Part shown: positions 45,467 through 54,452 of the stretch, piece after piece | How the letters are laid out: every line of letters starts with the position of its first letter | How positions within the stretch are numbered: position 1 is the first letter of the stretch | From: Spirochaetia bacterium | Lineage (GTDB): Bacteria; Spirochaetota; Leptospiria; Turneriellales; JAOUOS01 | Direction: 5' to 3' | DNA: 64,000 nt | Assembly: GCA_029880265.1 (NCBI GenBank) | Contig: JAOUOT010000001.1 | Coordinates: forward strand, 269,485-333,484 | The notes under the pieces: generated by a model | Seen by the model: the letters and a program-made list of their open reading frames with translations, nothing else | What the model was told of the DNA's origin: nothing | Databases searched by the model: none | Program-made: the position numbers and the translations under genes

Positions 45467-46630
45467 TTAGTTGTTTATCGCGCCGACTATTTTTTCGGCC
45501 CCGTCTTTTAAGTCGTTAGCGACAATCATTTGAATTCCGCTGTTTTCTAATATTTCTTTTGCAAGTTCTGCGTTGGTTCCCGCCAGTCTCACAACCAGAG
45601 GCACATTGATATCAACGTTTTTTGCCGCTTCTACAATGCCGTTTGCGATTCTGTCGCATCTGACTATGCCTCCGAAAATATTCACAAAAATTCCTTTTAC
45701 GTTTTTATCAGATAAAATAATTTTAAAACCGTTTGTAACAGTTTCAGGATTTGCCCCGCCGCCAACATCAAGAAAATTTGCCGGAGAAGAGCCCGCATAT
45801 TTTATAATATCCATGGTCGCCATTGCCAGACCGGCTCCGTTTACCATACATCCTATGGCCCCGTCAAGGCGCACATAGTTTAAATGATACTTTGAAGCTT
45901 CAACCTCAAGAGGATCTTCTTCGGTTAAATCGCGCAATTCGGGCAAGTCGGCGTGTCGATAAAGAGCGTTATCGTCAAAATCAATTTTGCAGTCTAAGGC
46001 TAAGACCCTTCCGTCGCCTGTGGTTACCAATGGGTTAATTTCAACAAGCGAGGCGTCTTCGTTATCGTACGCTTTCCATAGGCCCAAGAAAAAGTTTCTA
46101 GCCTGCTTGGCATAATCGCCCTCTAGACCTAATGCATAGCTTAAATAAGAGGCTTGATTCGGTAAAAGGCCAAGATTTGGGTCAATGGTTTCTTTGATGA
46201 TTTTATCGGGGGTTTTTTCGGCCACTTCTTCAATATCCATGCCGCCTTCGGTTGAGACCATCATTACCGGCTTTGACTGTTTTCTGTCAAGAGTGATGCC
46301 GGCATAAAATTCATGTTTTATATCCATGCCTTCTTCTATTAAAACCCGAAGCACTTCTTTGCCTTCTGGGCCGGTTTGATGAGTTACCAGGTTCATGCCG
46401 ATGATTTGTTTGGCAAGTTCTTCGGCTTCGGTTTCAGATTTTGCCAGTTTAACCCCGCCGCCTTTGCCGCGGCCCCCCGCGTGAATTTGGGCTTTTACAA
46501 CCACAACAGGTGTGCCTAACTTATTATAAATTGCCCCGGCATCAGACGGATTTTCTGTTACTTCACCGTTTGGAACGGTTATTTTGTATTTTCTTAAAAT
46601 TTCTTTTGCTTGATATTCATGTATTTTCAT
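45467..46630 (-). CDS. sucC: Succinyl-CoA ligase, beta subunit
   Basis: SucC has the ATP-grasp domain and binds nucleotide: [57 protein letters not shown], and the C-terminal [12 protein letters not shown] loop with GTN. Length 387 aa is standard. sucC is transcribed first. Their presence points to at least part of the citric acid cycle, which Treponema and Borrelia lack. Confidence 0.97.
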   Translation of the reverse strand: MKIHEYQAKEILRKYKITVPNGEVTENPSDAGAIYNKLGTPVVVVKAQIHAGGRGKGGGVKLAKSETEAEELAKQIIGMNLVTHQTGPEGKEVLRVLIEEGMDIKHEFYAGITLDRKQSKPVMMVSTEGGMDIEEVAEKTPDKIIKETIDPNLGLLPNQASYLSYALGLEGDYAKQARNFFLGLWKAYDNEDASLVEINPLVTTGDGRVLALDCKIDFDDNALYRHADLPELRDLTEEDPLEVEASKYHLNYVRLDGAIGCMVNGAGLAMATMDIIKYAGSSPANFLDVGGGANPETVTNGFKIILSDKNVKGIFVNIFGGIVRCDRIANGIVEAAKNVDINVPLVVRLAGTNAELAKEILENSGIQMIVANDLKDGAEKIVGAINN

Positions 46631-46762
46631 GGGTTAGACACAAATGTTATAGGCAACATTTAGTCAATTATTTTCAATGTATTGTATTTATATTAAATCT
46701 AAAATCAACTTTACATTTTGTAAGCCTAATTTGCATTTATACACTAAAAACATGGAGTTATA

Positions 46763-47419
46763 ATGTATATTGGTCATTACGCGGTTAGTTTTGCAATTAA
46801 AAAGTTCGATAAAAAGACGTCGCTAGGGCAATTTTTTATTGCAACTCAATTAGTAGATATTATCTTTTTTCATTTTGCCTTGATGGGAATAGAAAGATTT
46901 TCTCTTATTGAAAATTATACTCAATCTACGCATTTTAATTTAGAGTATATGCCCTATACCCATAGTCTGGCAGCGTCTTTTTTTTGGTCGCTTTTGATAT
47001 ACTTATTCTCAACCTTAATAATGAAAAAAAATAAAGTGACGGCTTTCTTTTTTTCTATAACAGTTTTTATTCACTGGTTTTTTGATTTAATTGTTCATAC
47101 ACCCGATTTACCCTTGTTAAGCGATTCGTCTATAAAAGCAGGATTTGGTTTATGGGAAAATGCTATTGCGACATTTTTATTAGAAGCTGTTTTAATTGGT
47201 ACAGGTTTCATTATTTATTTAAGAGACAATAAGTCTGGTTCTTTGATATACAAATATGCTATGATTTTCTTTGTTTTTCTTTTGATAGTAATTAATTCAA
47301 TTAATATATTTGCGCCCCCTGTTTTTGAAAATAAATTTACATTTGCGTTTGTATCGATATTTTTATACATCGTTTTCGCGGTGATATCGCATTATTTAGA
47401 CAAGAAAATATCAGAGTAG
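46763..47419 (+). CDS. Hypothetical multi-pass membrane protein (YdjM-like)
   Basis: The 218-residue protein starts MYIGHYAVSFAIKKFDKKTSLGQFF and has about six membrane helices. Conserved His and Asp residues (GHY at the start; HWFFDLIVHTPDLPLL near 115) resemble the membrane metal-dependent-hydrolase-like YdjM/DUF457 group. I see no enzyme motif beyond these. It stands alone, 6 bases from the convergent hybrid kinase gene end. Confidence 0.6.
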   Translation: MYIGHYAVSFAIKKFDKKTSLGQFFIATQLVDIIFFHFALMGIERFSLIENYTQSTHFNLEYMPYTHSLAASFFWSLLIYLFSTLIMKKNKVTAFFFSITVFIHWFFDLIVHTPDLPLLSDSSIKAGFGLWENAIATFLLEAVLIGTGFIIYLRDNKSGSLIYKYAMIFFVFLLIVINSINIFAPPVFENKFTFAFVSIFLYIVFAVISHYLDKKISE

Positions 47420-47425
47420 AGCAGG

Positions 47426-50400
47426 CTACAGTTTTGCCACAATCAATGTAATGTCGTCATTAATAGGCTCATTATCGCGAAAATTATTGATCTCTTTGAT
47501 TATTTCTTCGCTTATTTCAGAGGCTTTTTTGTTTTTTATTCCCGGTATTATTTTGTTTTTTATAAAGTCATAAAAGCGTAAATCTCCGTATTCTTTTTGT
47601 TTGTTGTTAAATTGCTCATAAATACCGTCTGTAAAAAGAATTAAAAAGTCTCCGTTTTCAATCGGTATACTTTTTGTCATAAAATGATTTTTTAGTGTAA
47701 GCCCTGCAATGGCGCCTTTTGTTTTCAATGGGACAAGCGTCTTCTCTTTTGACTTTATTAAGAGTTGTTCTGGATGCCCGGCTGATGCGTAAAATAGTTT
47801 ATTTTGGTTTATTTCGCATATAAAACATGTAAAAAAAGCGTCTGATTTGAAATCTTTTTCAAGCATAAAATCATTAATTTCTTGCAGCTTGTCATGTAAA
47901 TTTTCGTAATTTGAAATATGTCGGTTTAACAGGTCTATTCTGGCCGTTGAAAAAGCCGTATAAATACCATGTCCTATAGCATCGGCTAAAAAAATTGAAA
48001 TTTTGTTTCTATCTTTTTTGGCTATATGGTAATAGTCGCCGCTTACTTTTTCATTTGCCGGTAAATATTGAATATCAATATCGATATCTAAAAGATTAGA
48101 AATTTCTTCTTTAGATTGTATAATATTTTTCTGTATTTTAGCCGCGATATCGAGTTCTTTTTCGATAGCGGTTAATTTTATTTTTTCATGAATTGATTTT
48201 TTTAATTCTAACGCCGAGTTAACGCGCGTTACCATTTCATTTTTATTTATGGGTTTTGTAATATAATCATTGGCGCCCGCATCAAAGCTGAGAATAAGAT
48301 CTTCTTCAAACGCTTTCGCCGTAAAGATAATTATGGGCAGATCTGTTTTAGAATATTTTTCTCTAATTTTCTTGCAAACTTCATAACCTGATAAATGGGG
48401 CATCATAATATCTAAGAGAATAAGATCGATATCGATCTCTCTATCGATGATTTTTAAAGCTTCTTTACCGCTTAAGGCGGTAATTATATTAAAATTCAGG
48501 GGAGTAAGCAGGTTTGATATGACCCTTAAATTTATGGGATCGTCGTCAACGGCCAATATTTTACTTGTTGCCGTTAAGGAATAATTATTATCAAGTATTT
48601 GTGAAATATCTACTTCAGGATGCCGTCTACTTTGAACTTTTTGTATAAAATTACTTTCTTTAAAAAATGGTTTTTTAGAAATATTGCGCGCGGCCTTTTT
48701 CTGGTGAACAGGCATCGTAAAATGAAAACGAGAACCCTTTTCAGGTTCAGATTCTATCCATATCTCTCCACCGTGAAGTTCAATCAAATTTTTAGAAATA
48801 GAGAGTCCTAAGCCTGCGCCCTCGTATTCTCGGGTTTCAGAAGAATTAAGCTGATTAAAAGAAGTAAAAATTCTTTCAAAATCTTCTTTGGCGATACCAA
48901 TGCCGGTATCTTCTACAGTTATCTGTATCGCTTTCTTTTTGTTATTTCTTTTTGCTTTTATTGTAACAGAACCGCTGTCGGTAAACTTTATAGCGTTGTT
49001 TATAAGGTTATATAATATTTGCTGCAGTCTGTTTTCGTCGGCATAAACCATAAAATTTGTTTTAGATATATTATTTATTAATTTAATGTTCTTTTTTTTG
49101 ACAAAAATACTTAAGAATGAGGTGACAATTTCTGTGGCGGTATATAAATCTACCAAAGTAATATCAAGTTTCAATTCTTTATTTTTGAGGCTTGAGAAGT
49201 CCATTATATCATCAACAATATTTGCCAGTCTTTTACCGCTGGCTACAATCAAAAAAAGATTTTGCTTTATGTTTTGGTTTAATTTGCCGAGATTTTCTTC
49301 AAAAAGAGATTCTGCAATGCCTATAATGCCCGAAAGCGGAGAACGAAGCTCATGGCTCGTGTTAGCCAGAAATTCATTTTTTATTCTGTCGTTTCTTTTC
49401 AGACTTTCAATGGCCATTTCTTTGTTTTTAATAGATTCTTCCTGCGCTTCTTCTTTCTCTTTTTTTAACAAATTTATTCTAAAAGCCAGCGCTAAAGAAA
49501 AAACCGTAATTTCAAAAGCTGAACCCAAAAATATCAAATATCTGCTAAAGAAATTATTCGTAAAAATGCCTAGATTTCCGAGTATATATAAACCAATTCC
49601 CAAAATAAAGAACATCCATCCTGCAAAATAATAATATGCCAGTTTGTTTTTTCTTCTTATTCCCAAAATTCCTATTAATAGCCAAAAAACCATCCCCAAT
49701 AAAACAAGTATATTTAGAATTTTATTATAGACTATGTATGATGATACAAAAATATTTAAAGTATTTAATAGAGAAATCGCGATAAAGATGTCGGTTATTT
49801 TTGTCAATTTTTCAGATATTTTATGCAGCGAAAGAAGAGAACGGCTAAAAAGCGTTACAAAAACCAAAGTCATACCGCCCGCCGGCGAAGCTAAATAAAC
49901 AAAGTATCTCAGATCTGTCTCAGGAAATAAAACCATGTAATATGCCGTGCGAAATATCTGCATGCATAAAAAAAAGAAAACATATAAAATATAATAAAGA
50001 TAAACAGAGTCTCTTAATGAAATAAATATAAATAGGTTATAAATTATCATAACTAAAAGAACGCCAAAATATATTCCGTAAAAAGAAATTTCTTTATTAA
50101 TTTGAGTTAAAAAAGAATTTGTTGAATATATGTTAACGGGCAGCATGATTGTTGAAAAAGATGATACGCGAAAAAAAACTTCGAGCGTTTCTTTGCAGGG
50201 AAAATTTATATTAAAAAGAATATTATGAGAAATTATATCTTTTTCTTTGTTCGCGGTTAAGGCTCCTCCTTTTTTTTCAATAATTTCGTTTTTACATTTA
50301 AAATATATGGTTATATCGCTTAAAACCGGATAGTCTATTCTTAAGATCCAGTCTTTGTCTTTTGTCGAATTATCTTTTAATAAAAAATGGCCCCAGATTG

Positions 50401-50632
50401 CCGAAGATGTGTACCCAAAGCCAGGTATGGCTTTTTGATTCTTTATAAAATTGTAATTTTCTTTTTCTTTAATTATGTCTTGTATGCCTGTCTGGTTTGT
50501 TTTATCTTCATAGAAGAATAGATACGCAGATAAATCATACTCTTCAGTATGGTCATTAAGTTCAATAATCGGCGGCGAATTGGCAAGTATAGCAGATGCA
50601 AGTATGAAAAAGGCACATATGGGTTTATACAT
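47426..50632 (-). CDS. 7TM-sensor hybrid histidine kinase/receiver/PP2C phosphatase
   Basis: The 1068-residue protein holds a signal peptide, a 7TMR-DISM extracellular beta domain (about 25-165), seven membrane helices (about 185-390), HisKA with the phospho-acceptor His in NTSHELRSPLSG (about 425), HATPase (about 535-645; DTGIGIAKEDFERIF, GAGLGLSISK), a receiver domain (about 690-810; VDDDPINLRV, LLDIMMP with Asp near 740) and a C-terminal SpoIIE-type PP2C (about 845-1068; DAIGHG near 886, FTDGIYE near 1005, NDDITLIV). It can thus phosphorylate a receiver and dephosphorylate a Ser/Thr target. It may drive the STAS protein at 35.3 kb. Confidence 0.92.
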   Translation of the reverse strand: MYKPICAFFILASAILANSPPIIELNDHTEEYDLSAYLFFYEDKTNQTGIQDIIKEKENYNFIKNQKAIPGFGYTSSAIWGHFLLKDNSTKDKDWILRIDYPVLSDITIYFKCKNEIIEKKGGALTANKEKDIISHNILFNINFPCKETLEVFFRVSSFSTIMLPVNIYSTNSFLTQINKEISFYGIYFGVLLVMIIYNLFIFISLRDSVYLYYILYVFFFLCMQIFRTAYYMVLFPETDLRYFVYLASPAGGMTLVFVTLFSRSLLSLHKISEKLTKITDIFIAISLLNTLNIFVSSYIVYNKILNILVLLGMVFWLLIGILGIRRKNKLAYYYFAGWMFFILGIGLYILGNLGIFTNNFFSRYLIFLGSAFEITVFSLALAFRINLLKKEKEEAQEESIKNKEMAIESLKRNDRIKNEFLANTSHELRSPLSGIIGIAESLFEENLGKLNQNIKQNLFLIVASGKRLANIVDDIMDFSSLKNKELKLDITLVDLYTATEIVTSFLSIFVKKKNIKLINNISKTNFMVYADENRLQQILYNLINNAIKFTDSGSVTIKAKRNNKKKAIQITVEDTGIGIAKEDFERIFTSFNQLNSSETREYEGAGLGLSISKNLIELHGGEIWIESEPEKGSRFHFTMPVHQKKAARNISKKPFFKESNFIQKVQSRRHPEVDISQILDNNYSLTATSKILAVDDDPINLRVISNLLTPLNFNIITALSGKEALKIIDREIDIDLILLDIMMPHLSGYEVCKKIREKYSKTDLPIIIFTAKAFEEDLILSFDAGANDYITKPINKNEMVTRVNSALELKKSIHEKIKLTAIEKELDIAAKIQKNIIQSKEEISNLLDIDIDIQYLPANEKVSGDYYHIAKKDRNKISIFLADAIGHGIYTAFSTARIDLLNRHISNYENLHDKLQEINDFMLEKDFKSDAFFTCFICEINQNKLFYASAGHPEQLLIKSKEKTLVPLKTKGAIAGLTLKNHFMTKSIPIENGDFLILFTDGIYEQFNNKQKEYGDLRFYDFIKNKIIPGIKNKKASEISEEIIKEINNFRDNEPINDDITLIVAKL

Positions 50633-50709
50633 CTCGATAAATGGTCAGCAAAAAAATATAATTTAAGGTTCTTAAAACAAAGAGAGTCAAGCCTACAAGA
50701 AGAAAAAAA

Positions 50710-51330
50710 TTATAACCTTTCCTTTATAAAAAAAGAACCGTAAGTGTTCCATAAATTTCCCAGAAAAAATTTCCCAAATTTTATAAATATTACAGCTTTC
50801 TTATTCAGGCTTTGAGCATTTTCAGCGCTCATTGTTCTAAGCATTTTTATAAAATCTATTAAGGAGATTTTTAAAATCCCCGAAGCCGTTATATCTGCAT
50901 CAGCGTTAGCGCCTTTGAAGATATAACAAAACAAGGTTGTCGTGTCTTCCCAAAGATCAAGCCCCGGATCATCTTTTAGCTCTTTTTTACCCGAAAAAAA
51001 ATATAATTGATTTTCATGAGAAAAATTAAATTCATATATCATATATTTCATTTGGGGATCTTCAGACGGTGAAAACAGGTTAAATTTTCCGTTTGAGACA
51101 GAAATATTGTCGCCAAACTCTGTAAAGTCAATGCTGCCGGTTAACTTAGCTGTATGAAACGGATCTTTAATGAATTGCTCTAAATCTGATATTTTTACAG
51201 ATACATTCATAACAAAAGCCGATCCATTTTCTTTCGCGGCTCTTTCTGCTTCTTTGGGGTCTCTTTTTTCGAGAGCGATGAATCCGCTCATTGTCTCTGA
51301 AAAAGTAAATTCATAATGGTTATCAGTCAT
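50710..51330 (-). CDS. Small protein associated with GMC oxidoreductase
   Basis: A 206-residue protein with the pattern FTFSETMSGFIALEKRDP and segments such as KLTGSIDFTEFGD and DLWEDTTTLFCYIFKG. I recall similar beta-rich domains that accompany, or are fused to, bacterial cholesterol-oxidase-like GMC oxidoreductases; I do not know a function. I prefer ATG 51330, preceded by AAGGAG at good spacing, over an upstream TTG. It lies 22 bases after the GMC gene on the same strand. Confidence 0.6.
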   Translation of the reverse strand: MTDNHYEFTFSETMSGFIALEKRDPKEAERAAKENGSAFVMNVSVKISDLEQFIKDPFHTAKLTGSIDFTEFGDNISVSNGKFNLFSPSEDPQMKYMIYEFNFSHENQLYFFSGKKELKDDPGLDLWEDTTTLFCYIFKGANADADITASGILKISLIDFIKMLRTMSAENAQSLNKKAVIFIKFGKFFLGNLWNTYGSFFIKERL

Positions 51331-51351
51331 ATAGTACTCCTTTTCAAACAA

Positions 51352-53040
51352 TCACTTTTCAGGAAATTGCGACGCTATGTATTCTGCCATCGCGGCAATG
51401 GTCATTGACGGGTTAGGGCCAATTGATGTCGGTATGATAGATGCGTCAACCACATACAATCCTTTGTGTCCGAACACCTCTCCTTTTGTGTCAACAACGC
51501 CTTCTTTGGCAGATTCGGCCATTACGCAGCCGCCTAAGGGGTGTACCGCTATCATCTTGTTTAGATATGTAAGCGGATTATCATAAAAGAACCCTCCGAT
51601 AGTTTTTGAGATTTTTTTCATTTCTTTTCGCGCTCTTTTATAGTGCAGCCTGCTTTTTTTCATTTTCCACTTAATGATTGGCCGGTCTTCTTTATTTAAT
51701 TCAATTCGACCGTTATTTCGGTCGCGTCCCATAGCCAGAAGAACAAGACCTTTTCTTATAAATTTATTTCCGTCAATCATTTTCGCGATATCGTTTCCGG
51801 GATTTACGTTCCATTTATATTTGTATAGACGTAAAAACGATAATAATCTTTTAACAGGTATTGTTATAATATGAAAAAGCATTTTTATAAATTGTATAAA
51901 AGCGAACGGTGAAAAAAATTTTCCGGCAAAAAACCACATCATAAAAACGGGAAAACCGGCGTCTTGCACAACCATGCCATGTTTAAAGCCGTCATCGTAT
52001 GGTTTCATTTTATTATATTCAATTGCGCAGGTAATAACCGGTCCATTATTCGGATCGCCTTCGTGATCAGCATAAAATATGGTGCCTTCTAAATCTCCGT
52101 TTCCGCACCATTTTTCGCCCAGCATGCCGCTTAAATATTGTAATTTTTTATATTTTTTCATTTTTAATAATAAACCGGTAGAGCCTATTGAACCTGCCGA
52201 TAAAATAACTTTTTCAGCTGTTAGTTTCATCTTTTTGTCGGGATTTTTTGGATTTATGTAGATTACTTCATAGCCTTTGTCTGCTAGAGGAGTAATTTCT
52301 ATCACCTCGGCTTCTGTTCTTACTTCTGCGGCTTTTGACCCATTACCCATTAATTCTTCGTTTTGCGCACGTACGATATAATTTAAGTCGAGAGAATTTT
52401 TAGCCAGAATATTGCATCCTATATCGCATTCGCCGCATTTAATACAACTTGATTGCAGCGCATTGTGTTTATTTCGGCTCTGGTGTCCCGGAAAATCTCC
52501 TTTGAAGCGCACGGTTAAATCGGGTAATGAAAATTTATGCGGTTCTAATGCGTACGATTCGGGTTTTATCTTTTCAGAAGCCAGTTTCATTAAATGAGTT
52601 TTCGGAGTATCATTATAATAAGGGTTATCGTCATTTAACGGATAGGGCGAAGCTTCTGTTGTTTCTAATACCTTATCGTAATAAGGGTCGAGAATTTGAC
52701 GATTAATACCGCCGGGCCAGCCGTCAAAAAAATCTTCAGGCATACGAAATAATACATTCGCGTAAATTAGAGAACCGCCTCCTAATCCGCTTGCTCTTAC
52801 CGAATAAGCGTCGCTTTTTGAATAGGTGTTAAACTCTATAAAGCCAAACAAATGATCTTCAGGATCCCATAATAATTTAGTTTTTATATCTTGCATTTTT
52901 CGGGGAAATTCATGCATGCCATATTGACGCCCCCTTTCTAAAAGGCAAACGCGGTATCCTTTTTCAGCCAGTCTACATGTCATGACCGAACCTCCAAAAC
53001 CAGAACCTATGACAATGGCGTCAAAATCAAACGGTTTCAT
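51352..53040 (-). CDS. GMC-family FAD-dependent oxidoreductase (cholesterol-oxidase-like)
   Basis: The FAD dinucleotide fold is at the start (IVIGSGFGGSVMTCRLAEKG, residues 10-29), with ASGLGGGSLIYANV for the flavin. The C-terminal part has HPLGGCVMAE (about residue 500) and LYVVDASIIPTSIGPNPSMTIAAMAE. A Cys cluster CIKCGECDIGCN (about 200-211) suggests an iron-sulfur site, as in the related group. Substrates of this type include sterols and other hydroxylipids; the actual substrate is unknown. AGGAG precedes the ATG. Confidence 0.88.
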   Translation of the reverse strand: MKPFDFDAIVIGSGFGGSVMTCRLAEKGYRVCLLERGRQYGMHEFPRKMQDIKTKLLWDPEDHLFGFIEFNTYSKSDAYSVRASGLGGGSLIYANVLFRMPEDFFDGWPGGINRQILDPYYDKVLETTEASPYPLNDDNPYYNDTPKTHLMKLASEKIKPESYALEPHKFSLPDLTVRFKGDFPGHQSRNKHNALQSSCIKCGECDIGCNILAKNSLDLNYIVRAQNEELMGNGSKAAEVRTEAEVIEITPLADKGYEVIYINPKNPDKKMKLTAEKVILSAGSIGSTGLLLKMKKYKKLQYLSGMLGEKWCGNGDLEGTIFYADHEGDPNNGPVITCAIEYNKMKPYDDGFKHGMVVQDAGFPVFMMWFFAGKFFSPFAFIQFIKMLFHIITIPVKRLLSFLRLYKYKWNVNPGNDIAKMIDGNKFIRKGLVLLAMGRDRNNGRIELNKEDRPIIKWKMKKSRLHYKRARKEMKKISKTIGGFFYDNPLTYLNKMIAVHPLGGCVMAESAKEGVVDTKGEVFGHKGLYVVDASIIPTSIGPNPSMTIAAMAEYIASQFPEK

Positions 53041-53063
53041 AAAGCTTTCTCCTGCAACAGTAT

Positions 53064-53094
53064 CTTATATGTTAAAAAGATTAAACTAAGTCAA
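53064..53094 (-). promoter_or_regulatory. Candidate sigma-70 promoter of the GMC oxidoreductase gene
   Basis: On the minus strand, TTGACT (53094-53089) and TATAAG (53069-53064) are separated by 19 bases, and the ATG is about 24 bases further. The spacing is longer than ideal. Confidence 0.4.
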
Positions 53095-53229
53095 TTTGTC
53101 ATTAATTATTTGCGCCTGTATGTTCTTCATGTCGGCAGAAATATTTAATAAAATTCTTTACAGTTTACTGAGTCTGCCATATATGTAAAAATTCATATTC
53201 ATTTGTTTTAGCGTTAAGGCAGAATTATT

Positions 53230-54270
53230 ATGAAAAATAAATCAGACTATAAAGAAAGAGTCATTGAGTTTACAGCGGGGGATGGATTTACCTGTAATTT
53301 GATTCATTATCAATCAAAGAAAAAGCCGACGAAAGGCCCCGTGATGCTTGTTCACGGTGCCGGGGTTCGCGCCAATCTTTTTAATGCACCCGGCAGGAAT
53401 ATTATCGATATGCTTATAGAAGAAGGCTATGACGTATGGAATGAAAACTGGCGGGCGAGTATTGATTTGCCAAAAAGCCAGTGGACCTTAGATGAGGCCG
53501 CAAAATATGATCATCCGGCCGCAGTAAAGACCGTGCTTAAAGAAACAGGCAGTAAAACAATGAAAGCGATTATTCACTGTCAGGGTTCAACCAGCTTTAT
53601 GATGTCGGCGGTTGCGGGTCTGGTTCCCGAGGTTACTACAATTGTTTCAAATGCTGTTTCATTGTTTCCCAGAGTTCCAGTTAAAACATACATAAAAGTT
53701 CTTTTGCTGACACGTCTGCTTAAAACAATAACTCCTTTTCTTGACGCAAAATGGGCAGAGAAACCAGACAGTTTGCTGGCAAAAGGAATTAAGCTGTATG
53801 TAAACTTAATGTACCGTAAATGCGATAACAGAATATGCAGAATGGCCAATTTTATGTATGGTACAAGCACCGAAACTCTATGGCTTCACAGCCAAATAGA
53901 TGAAAAGGTTCATGATTGGGCAAAAGATGAATTCGCTCATTGTTCCACGAAATTTCTTTATCATATAAGAAAATGCATTACGGCGGGCCAGCTTGTTTCT
54001 TCGGCAAATATAAAGGGTATGCCAAAAAAGTTTGCAGACGTTACTCCTAAAACAAAAGCGAGATTTGCTTTTTTTGCGGGAGAAAAAAACCTTTTATTCT
54101 TAGCCAAAGGTCAAAAGAAATCATTTGAGCACTTTAATAAGATAAAGAAAAATTTTCATACACTTCATATAATTCCCGGATATTCTCATTTAGATATATT
54201 TATTGGCAAAAAATCAAGTACTGAGGTATTGCCTCTGATTATTAAAGAACTAAATAAGAATATTTCTTAA
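53230..54270 (+). CDS. Alpha/beta-hydrolase with a Cys nucleophile, partner of the GMC oxidoreductase
   Basis: The fold markers are VMLVHGAGVRANLF (oxyanion region, near residue 40), IIHCQGSTSFMM at the nucleophile elbow (Cys117 in place of the usual Ser) and GYSHLDIFIG near the end for the His. Such proteins are found next to or fused to GMC oxidoreductases, so it likely acts on the same lipid substrate as an esterase or thioesterase. It is transcribed divergently from the GMC gene with 189 bases between. Length is 346 aa. Confidence 0.75.
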   Translation: MKNKSDYKERVIEFTAGDGFTCNLIHYQSKKKPTKGPVMLVHGAGVRANLFNAPGRNIIDMLIEEGYDVWNENWRASIDLPKSQWTLDEAAKYDHPAAVKTVLKETGSKTMKAIIHCQGSTSFMMSAVAGLVPEVTTIVSNAVSLFPRVPVKTYIKVLLLTRLLKTITPFLDAKWAEKPDSLLAKGIKLYVNLMYRKCDNRICRMANFMYGTSTETLWLHSQIDEKVHDWAKDEFAHCSTKFLYHIRKCITAGQLVSSANIKGMPKKFADVTPKTKARFAFFAGEKNLLFLAKGQKKSFEHFNKIKKNFHTLHIIPGYSHLDIFIGKKSSTEVLPLIIKELNKNIS

Positions 54271-54385
54271 CAAGAAATCTGCAAATTTATGGGCCATAGT
54301 CTGAATTCAAGATAATTTATTGGTTTACAGGCGCAATCAGGTTTAAAATAGACTTTTTATACAAATTTGATTAGGATAGATATAT

Positions 54386-54434
54386 TATTGTTGCCCCACA
54401 ATTGAGTTTTTATGCAAGTTGAGGCGCAACAATA
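54386..54434. repeat. Long imperfect hairpin upstream of nnrS
   Basis: TATTGTTGC at 54386-54394 and its exact complement GCAACAATA at 54426-54434 close a longer, partly mismatched stem (inner arms CC, CAA and TTG pair as well). The hairpin ends 18 bases before the nnrS ATG. It is not a terminator because no T run follows. It could be a leader structure or a small mobile-element remnant. Confidence 0.45.
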
Positions 54435-54452
54435 TTTTATAACTTTTATAAA

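Noticed and set aside
45573-45878. 101-codon open frame on the plus strand inside sucC
   Set aside because: sucC is complete and conserved on the minus strand, and this frame matches no known protein.
49086-49631. 181-codon open frame on the plus strand
   Set aside because: It lies inside the intact hybrid kinase gene on the other strand, has no ribosome-binding site and looks like a reversed low-complexity shadow.
54271-54452. Possible cobalamin riboswitch upstream of nnrS-metH
   Set aside because: No B12-box or matching multi-helix structure is seen; only a single hairpin is present.
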